Of a DNA stretch of 64,000 bases, positions 51,501 to 60,500 are shown one piece after another. The notes below the pieces were generated by a model. The model was not told the DNA's origin. It worked only from the letters and a program-made list of their open reading frames with translations, and searched no databases. The stretch is from Hymenolepis diminuta (taxonomy: Eukaryota > Platyhelminthes > Cestoda > Cyclophyllidea > Hymenolepididae): contig CAADRB010000003.1 in NCBI GenBank assembly GCA_900708905.1, forward strand, positions 4,446,599-4,510,598, in the 5' to 3' direction. The number at the start of each line of letters is the position of its first letter. Position 1 is the first letter of the stretch. Made by a program: the position numbers and the translations under genes.

Positions 51501-54500
51501 TTTACGTTCCGAAATTCATTTTTTGATTTGTTCTCTGTAGTTCTGAGCAAATTTTTGTTCAAGATATTGAGCTCTAATTAACTGTTTGTTTAAATATGAT
51601 GATCGATTTCGTCAGTGGAATTGCAATTTTTCTTCAAGAAGTTGAAAAAGTAGGATGTTCTTACATGATACTAAGCAGCTTACATAATCTTAACATAATA
51701 TCTTTACATTATGAGTATTCAGATACAATACAATAGAACAATTATTTGCTTGAAATCGCTGGAATTCAAAGTGAACGCCTAAACTTACCCAAGCTTTCAA
51801 ACTCCGAGGATGTAGTTTCTAATACCAAGAAGCAGTTGGTGAGGACGTTGGCTTTAAAGAATTCAGTTGAATCAAAATTAATTGAATTGAACTCGGAAGC
51901 CTCCCAAAAATACTCCGTTTCTGTTGTCAATAAGCTTAAAGCTCTCTTAAACACTTAATGAAAGTTCATCATACTGTGGCGTTTACCTGCAGAGGCCTCC
52001 AGTCACTTAGCAGTCACTATTCCTGCACCTTAGCGTTGTTTGTATATAAGAACCAGGCTCGTGGACAGAGACTCATAAGGAGCTCTGTTCACTTAAAAAT
52101 TCTTACTAGTTCATCTCATACGGAGCTCTTTTCACACATATGAAATAGAATTCTTGCTATCTCATCGATACGGAGCAATAAACTCTCTCCACTCCACGCC
52201 TTCCTTGTTCTCGCTACTTTGGGAACAGCCTAGCTAATTTTGGGAGCAAACTTATAATAGAGGATTCCGCTAGACGCTATCTGGACTGTTTATGTGGATT
52301 ATCTAGCTGCAGCAAAAAGGCTTATTGATGTAACATCCACTATAATACTATTTAGGAGTCATAATATACGAGGAAGTTGCTCAAAGTATCTCTTTCACTG
52401 AATTCGCGATGAAATAGGACATATTCTAATGTCAAAATACAACTAGAATGCAGATATTCTTTAGATGTCATGGATTAAGGAGTTGAAGCATAAGGTGAAT
52501 ATTAGCTTCGACTAGATTATTCCATCTTAACTGGAAGGCCTAAGTAAGAATGCCTCCTTTTTAAACTAACAGGATTCTGTTGATCTTGCACAAAAAGTAT
52601 ATATATTTATATATATATATCCTTCGACAAGTGAAATGAACTTTAATGAATGCAAGAGTTCTAAAGTCCTAAAAAATTAAGGGTGGTTAAGAGAAGCATT
52701 GAACACCTCCAGAGATATAAAAAGGAAAGAGAGTATCACCAAAATTATGATTTTAAGGGAATAAAAACAGTTCAGAGGAAGAAAATTAGCACTTCCACAC
52801 GAGTGAATGAAATGAATTCACTTATTTCCACTTATTAATTCCAGTGGAATTAATTTTGTCCACTGATTGGAGTAAAGTGTTTATACTGAAATAGATTCAC
52901 TACAATATGTTACTATTAATTGTAGATAACGTTTCACTGAATGCTGCTGAAGGAATCATTGCTACTACATCGGCAGCAAGTGCTTCAACCAATGAACAGG
53001 CAAGTGGAGGAGAAAACGCTGTTGGACATGCTGAAGGTGCTGGCCATCCAGTTTTCGCTACCGATTACTGTGCTACTCCAGATCCTCTGCGGCAACTGCT
53101 TACTGCTCTCTGTCGAACCGCTATGGAACAAGCTCCTGATGATCCATTGTACCTGGCTTTCGCACGAATTATGGCCAAGGTAAGTGACTTGTACAGGTCA
53201 TTAGGAATGATTAAGAAAAGGCATCGAAGCTAGAGTTAATCACCTTTAACCATAACGAATTAGGATGTGGAATACTCAGAAACAGTGCGTCTTGTTAATT
53301 ACTTTAGTTTGTTGAGCGAATTTGAATTTTTTGTGGATAAATGGGAAATTTTTAATCCTCTGTTGTTCCTGTTGCAATGGTACCATAACTCGGGCCCGGT
53401 AAGAAGAAGGAAGAAGACCCGCTGCTCAAACCACGTTTTTAAGAAGTAAATTTTCTTATATAGAATTGGACGATTGATAAAATCTTGGCAGTTTGGTTGG
53501 CCCATAACTGCGGTGATATTTGCTTCAGTGGTGATCGTATGTGTTCAGAAGTAGAAGTCCAGTAATCGATAATTTAGTTTGCGAAGTGTGACTCTTGTGA
53601 GTTTTGATCGAGTGTATCGAAAATGTTCGACAAGGATTCCTTACGATTTTCATATTATGTATTACGTTGACCGTACTTAATAAAAACTGACGTCTGGAGG
53701 CTACTTTTAATTCAGAGCTGCTCTGGAACAGACGACGATGACGAAAATAGTGGAAGCGGTGGAGGTGGAAGCGGAGAAGATGAGGGCGAGAATGGCGAAG
53801 AGGAAGAAGGTCCATCTTCCCAGGAACAGGAGGAACAAAAGCAACGCCTTCTCTTCGAACAGAATCGTCTTTCTGATCGGGGTGCTGCTGAAATGGTTCT
53901 CCTTCAAATAGCCGCTTCGAAAGGTGATAAAATAATTTTTCTACTGTTACCACTTAAGTAAATAGTGTATTAAGAATCTTATTTCATTCATTTAGGCGAA
54001 GCAACACCAGTAGCTATGGCATCAGTTGAACTTGGAATTGCAATTCTTCTTGAGGGCAATGTGAGTGTACAAAACCGGATGTTGGCATACCTTGCGGAGA
54101 AGCGGTTAACAGGTTTCTTTACCAGTTTGGCTGGTCTCATGCAGAATTGCTCCGTTCTGGATCTTGATACATTCGAAAGGTTAGAAGTCTGACCTTATTC
54201 GAGTTTTCAAGAGTAACTGTCCTCAAATAACTCTATCTATTTTTCAGATGTCGAAAAGCAGAAGGTCTGGCTGTCGGTCTATCTGACATGGAAGGAATTA
54301 CAAATCTCTACGATGCAGATTTCACATGCAAGATATTCCGTCTTCTACAGCTCATGTGTGAAGGTCATAATTCTGGTAATTTATCCCAATCCTATCTTAG
54401 CATAATGCTTGCCTAGAAGTTACTTTATGTCCTTTTCGATTTGCAGCCTTCCAAGACTATCTTCGGACCCAATCAAGCAATACCACATCCGTGAATTTGA

Positions 54501-57500
54501 TTATATGTACTGTGGATTATCTTTTGCGCTTACAGGAATCAATCATGGACTTTTACTGGCATTTCTCCAATAAACCTATCATAGACGAATCAGGAAGAAC
54601 AAATTTCCTCAAGGCAATCAAGATTGGAAAGCAGCTGTTTAGAACTCTAACTGAATATATTCAAGTGAGTACTCGCTGTATAAGTAATAATTGGATCTAT
54701 AATATATCACACCCTTGAAATAATATTTTTGTTTTAATAGGGTCCATGTCAGGGAAATCAACATGCATTGGCCAACAGTCGTCTGTGGGATGCTATTTCA
54801 GGCTTCTTTTATCTTTTCGCCCACATGCAGGATAAATTGAGCAAAGATCCTGAACGACTGGACCTTCTTCATGAATTCCTTAATCTTCAGACAGAGATGA
54901 TGATCATGCTGTTATCAATGCTGGAAGGCAACGTCGTCAATGGATCAATTGGCCGTCAGATGGTTGACACACTGGCTGAATCTTCTGCAAATGTTGAAGT
55001 TAGTAGCCTCATTTCAAAGGGTCAATAATATTAATTGTTATTAATTGAGTAAATTCTTTTCTCTAGCTCACTTTGACATTCTTTGATATCTTCTTGAGAA
55101 TGAAGGAAATTACCAACTCTGATGCATTCCTGGTAGGTCAATTTTTATTAACTCGTTGACTGTTTCCAATAGAGATTGTTATTTATTTCTTTGTATGTCT
55201 TGAATAGGCCTTTGATGTAAACAAAGATGGTTGGATTTCCCATCGGGAATTTCGAACTGCTTTGGAACAACAAAAATCTCTCACTGAGTAAGCTCAATCT
55301 CGTCTCTTCCACTGCAATTTATGGAAATAGTATTTTTAAACAAGTTTTCTTATAATAGAGACGAAATCAACTATATAATGAGCTGTGTCGATGCTAATTC
55401 TGACGGTAAAATTGACTTCCAAGAATTCACAGAGAGATTCTATAATCCAGCACGAGACATCGGTTTCAATGTCGCCCTGCTCCTCACAAATCTTTCTGAA
55501 CACATACCTGGTGACCCACGGTAATATTTAGATTTCACCTTTCTTTCAAGAGAACCTGAATTACATTTTCAATCCATATTTTTATAGACTCGAGCGCCTT
55601 TTACAGAAGGCTAAGGGTATGTTGGAAATGTTTGATCCTCTATTGGGTCGTATCGAGATCACAAACAAAGAAGGCCGCATTGAACGAGTTTATTTCGAGG
55701 TTCGACAAGAAAATATCGATCAATGGGAGAAACCGCATATCAAAGAGTCAAAGCGAACTTTTCTCCATTCTGTAGTCGGTGAAAGTGGTGACAAAGAGAA
55801 GTTAGAGTGTTTCGTTAATTTCGCTGAGGATACCATCTTTGAAATGCAACATGCCCAGAGTATAAGTGGTGACGATGAGAACCTCCAAATTAGCAGAGTA
55901 TGTACTCTTTCAAATCTTTTAACTAGTTCACGGTTTACATCGATTTATCGATTGCTTATCTTTGCATTGTAGGTGGTAGCTGTTCGAAATCTCCTGGAAG
56001 CAACTCGATTATCCTCCGTCTTCACTTTCCTTGGAACACTGGTGTCATTCCTGAGTCCTCATCATCTGTGGTCATCTTGGACAAAGTTGCGCCAAATGTC
56101 AGTTGCTGACGTAATTGCGGATATTCTTGGGCTGATTATCGGTCTCATGATTGGAGTTGTTCGCTTATTGAAGGGAGTTCTTAAGATAACGGGTCGGTTC
56201 ATTGTTGCTATGGCTTCAGACTCAACGGCTCAACCGCCACCAGCACAACAATCTATGTCCAGGTGGCAAAATGCTGGTGGAACGCGTGGAATGTCAAATT
56301 CAGTGCGATTTGGTGGAGGAAAAGTAGATGGCAACTTAATGGCAAATGGCGATAGTAAACCTCCTGATACTGTGGTCACTAATGAAGAAGCCCAGAAATC
56401 CACTGATTTTGCAAATATTCTTCAAGTAAGCCTCTACAAATCAAGCGTGCATTTGCTATAAATATAAACCCATCCTCTATGTATAATTAATTTTTCTTTC
56501 AGGAAAAGGAGTGCTGGTTACTGTCGGAAGAAGAACAGCTTTTGCTGGAACGGGTTGATTCCTCCAAGGTAGAGGCTTTCACAAGAAGTTCCAATAGGAA
56601 GTCTGCAACAGCAGGCGGTAGTCGTTTGAGTGCGGCTGGCAGAAAGAAGGAAACCGGAACTTCCGAGGGTAAAAGGAAACTAAGTAGGCGCATGAAATGC
56701 ATCTTGCTAATGACAATGTCTATTTATTTATTAACGTTATTATTAATAACGCATCTATTTGTTCCAGTAAACAAAAACGGCTCGTCTTTAAACAATATTC
56801 TGCCGTTTCTGTGAATGCCGATTTGTGTTTGTTGATCACTTAATTTTTAGATTTCTCAGATTAACCATATATTGTGGGGTTCAGTTTCAATCAAGCTTTA
56901 TACACTTTCTGGGACTCGCTCATTTTCTGTTAGCCAGACGATTTCAGTCACAAGTGGCTTCTACAGACACACAGCTGCTAGAAATGTACTTCTGTTACTC
57001 CCAGAATTTATGGAAGTCACTTCCATTACGAACACACTACGTGGTGACTCAGACCTTTCCGCGAGAGGCGAACAATCGAATACCTATTACATCTCATAGT
57101 GGCCTCAATAGCATGCTCCACATAAATCATCTTAACTAATTAGACATAATTAGGAAAGAGAAAATACTAATATGACACGATAATCTAGACTATTTCTCAA
57201 AACACTTCAGTGAAGTGATTTTGTATGAAATGTAGGTATGGATCTCTGAATTCTGGAATTATTTAATTATTCCACGATATTATTTGACAATCTTGTCTTC
57301 ACTTGAGCTCCTCACTGAAGAATCGAACTTCTACTTTAGGAAATAGACCGAACCATTATTATTCAATAAGCATTCAGACAAATATGGCAAGAACTTCTTC
57401 CTAGAGTTCTAGGACTCTTGATTTCAGATGCAATCAAAAATTTATTGGCGGTTTCAAGGTAAAATCTACTTATATTATACCCAAAATTATGACTGCATGT

Positions 57501-60500
57501 CAAAGTTTCAGTGTATGGCTTTAGCGAAATAAATTTTTAAACAAATTTTCCCTATTATTAGACTATTTATCACAGGACTATTACTTTCAAATACGATTTA
57601 AATCCATCGATATATTTTTCCCTACTTTAAGGTTCTCATTCTGTCACAGTTGAAGAAGGCAGTACAGTGACTGAACAGAAGTCCATTCCCACTTCAACCT
57701 TCTTAATATCAATCTTCGCTCGCAATTTCTATCGATTTAAACTCTGCGCTCTGGTTTTAGCCTTCATTATCAACTTCCTCCTCCTTTGCTACAAGGTACT
57801 GTTTACAATGTGCTTTCTACTCATAGTTAGTTAAGTAGTCTCCGGTGTAGAATATTATTTTTAGATTGAGAAACGACCTCTCGGAGGTGAAGATGTAGAA
57901 GAAGTTGAATTGGGAACTACTTTTGTGACAACAATTTCGGATACAGTATCCAATATCGCTGATTCATTTCAGAACTCTGAAGTTGATATAGGATCTGAAG
58001 GGGAAGAAGAGGAATTTATAACTTTGGCAGAATCCGCTTCCTACTTAGGTCCTCTGCTTAAAATTCTCGCCATCGCTCACTCAATCCTGTCAATGAGCAT
58101 GCTGGTCGCATACTACTTTTTGAAAGTAAGTGGTTTGATTTAGATGTTGCTGGATTAGACTTTAATAACGTTTGCTTGAGCAATACTTTATCCGCCTTTT
58201 CAAGGTACCCTTGATCATATTCAAACGTGAAAAGGAAATTTCCCGAATGTTGGAATTTGAAGGAGTTTGGATAGCTGAACAGCCTTCTGACGATGGCTTG
58301 CGTGCTCAGTGGGATAAGCTTGTGCTTTCAACACCCAGTTTCCCGCATATGTATTGGGATAAGTTCGTCAAAAAGAAGGTCTTGAAGAAGTATCGGGAGC
58401 AATATGACCAGAAACAGGTTATGCGTCTGCTTGGAATGAAACCGGGTTCACCAAATAACTGTTCGAGTCCATCAAAAGAACGTCCTGAAGAAACTCCAAG
58501 CAGTTGGTTCTATCCAACATGGCTTCAAGAAATGGATCTTCAGTACCTGCTTTGGAAATGGGGCGTTATTTTCACAGATAATGTGAATGAATTGAGCTTA
58601 CCATATTCTCTGAATTTACCAGTGATAGAGATTAATAATCTCGGGTTTCCTTCTGTTTCAGTCGTTCCTTTACCTCGTGGTATACTTCATTGTTTCGTTA
58701 CTTGGAAATAAGAACTATTTCTTCTTCTCATGTCATCTTCTTGATGTGGCGATCTCATTCAAGACGCTTGCTACGATAGTCCAGTCCGTGACACATAACG
58801 GGAAGCAGGTTAGTTATCTATACTCATTCGAGCTTTGAATTCTTGTTTTGGAGTCAGGTCAAAGATAGAGCTAATTTCCTCAGTTTGTCTTCTATTGCGA
58901 AGCCCTACATGAACTCATTGTATATTAAAATATGGAACATTTTTCATCGAACAATTCTCAAAAGATGATCTAGACGATCGTATTAAAATCCTCTCCGTTC
59001 ATTAAGAGAAGTGATAAGAATACTTGATTTGGCACCCTTGAGCCCCTGATAAGTAACGCGCCTTCCACTGCCCTCTTGTTGGCCAGAATTAGTTAACGTT
59101 GAATTCTCAGGATAAAATTGCAAACCATCCTAACTAAGTGTACATTAAAGTAGTTGTTTGGAGCTCCTCTGATGGTTACTCACAAAACGCAACGTTAGAA
59201 ATTTATTTATATAACTTATTTTTATTATTAAGAGGTCGATTTGAAGGAAATATTGTGAGCTCTGCTATGTTAAGCTATTATTATCTTGAGAGATCGGATC
59301 TTGAGAAGAAGGGTGCACTGCAGCGGTAAATTGGATCAACCGAATTAGTCAGATTGAACATTTGGACGGTGAGAAAGTAAGTTAGGAGCAGCCGTCTTTA
59401 TACTCAACTTAGGAAGAAAGCAAGTCTGCATTAACTCAAGTATCTCAAACTGAAAGGAAGGGTAACTGAGAAGGACAAGTTAATATTTTACAGTTGTTTT
59501 CTACCTTCCTCTTCAATGTTTTATTGACGATATATCGCTGTTTTCAAAATCCCACTGCATCATACGCTATTTGATGAACAAAACGTACAAAAAGATTTCC
59601 CTTTTTTAGCTTGTATTGACGGTCATGCTGACATCAATTGTCATCTACCTCTACACTGTGATCGCATTCAACTTCTTCCGCAAGTTCTATGCTAAAGAGG
59701 AGGATGGAGAAAAGGAATACAAGTGCAACGATATGCTTACGGTAACTCTATTAGCCCCTTTATTGATCGCAGATTAAGTTACATAAACTTTGCATGGCCT
59801 CTACGTTCTGTCATCTGAGACAGTATAGTAAATGAACTCAAGAACGTTCTAATGGGATAGGAGATCAAAGAATAAGAATGATTAGGTTGTATCTTACTTA
59901 ATTATAATCAGTAGTTGTAATCCATTTCAGTGCTTCATATTCCACTTACACATGGGTCTGAGGGCTGGTGGAGGCATAGGCGACGAAATAGAAGCTCCTG
60001 ACGGTGACGCCCACGAAGCTCTTCGAATAATCTTCGACATGACATTCTTCTTCATTGTCATCATTATCCTCCTCGCAATCATTCAAGGTTGGTAGTGTTC
60101 TTCAATTGCTAAAATAATGAGAAGAGCATTAAATCACTATCCCAATATTGTTTGTATAAATAGGTTTCATTATTGATGCGTTCGGTGATCTAAGAGATCA
60201 ATTGGAACAAGTTCGCGAGGATTTGGAATCAAAGTGCTTCATTTGTGGCATTGGAAAAGAATACTTTGATGCGACGCCGCATGGATTTGATCGGCACGTG
60301 GAAAGAGAACATAATTTTGCCAACTATATGTTAGTTTACTGAACTTTTTTTAACTATTTTTGTGGTATAAGAAGCAGGACTAAATAAGCATTTAGTAAAG
60401 GAAAGATGGAATTAAATGAGTTAAAGGGCCAAGAAGCATAAAAATGCAGGAGTAAAAGGGAGCAACTGTCTTATCACAATGGCTACTTCAAGCAATATGG

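Larger units (their letters stand above)
51235..52925 (+). other. RyR intron 69 (1.7 kb) with LTR-like segment
   Basis: GT-AG intron. It contains a plus-strand open frame ending at 51958, an LTR-like segment after it, and a TA-rich microsatellite at about 52598-52620. The right third is AT-rich with nothing else recognised. Confidence 0.55.

Noticed and set aside
53525..53953. 142-codon minus-strand frame
   Set aside because: Antisense shadow overlapping RyR exon 71, whose plus-strand reading is conserved ([16 protein letters not shown]).
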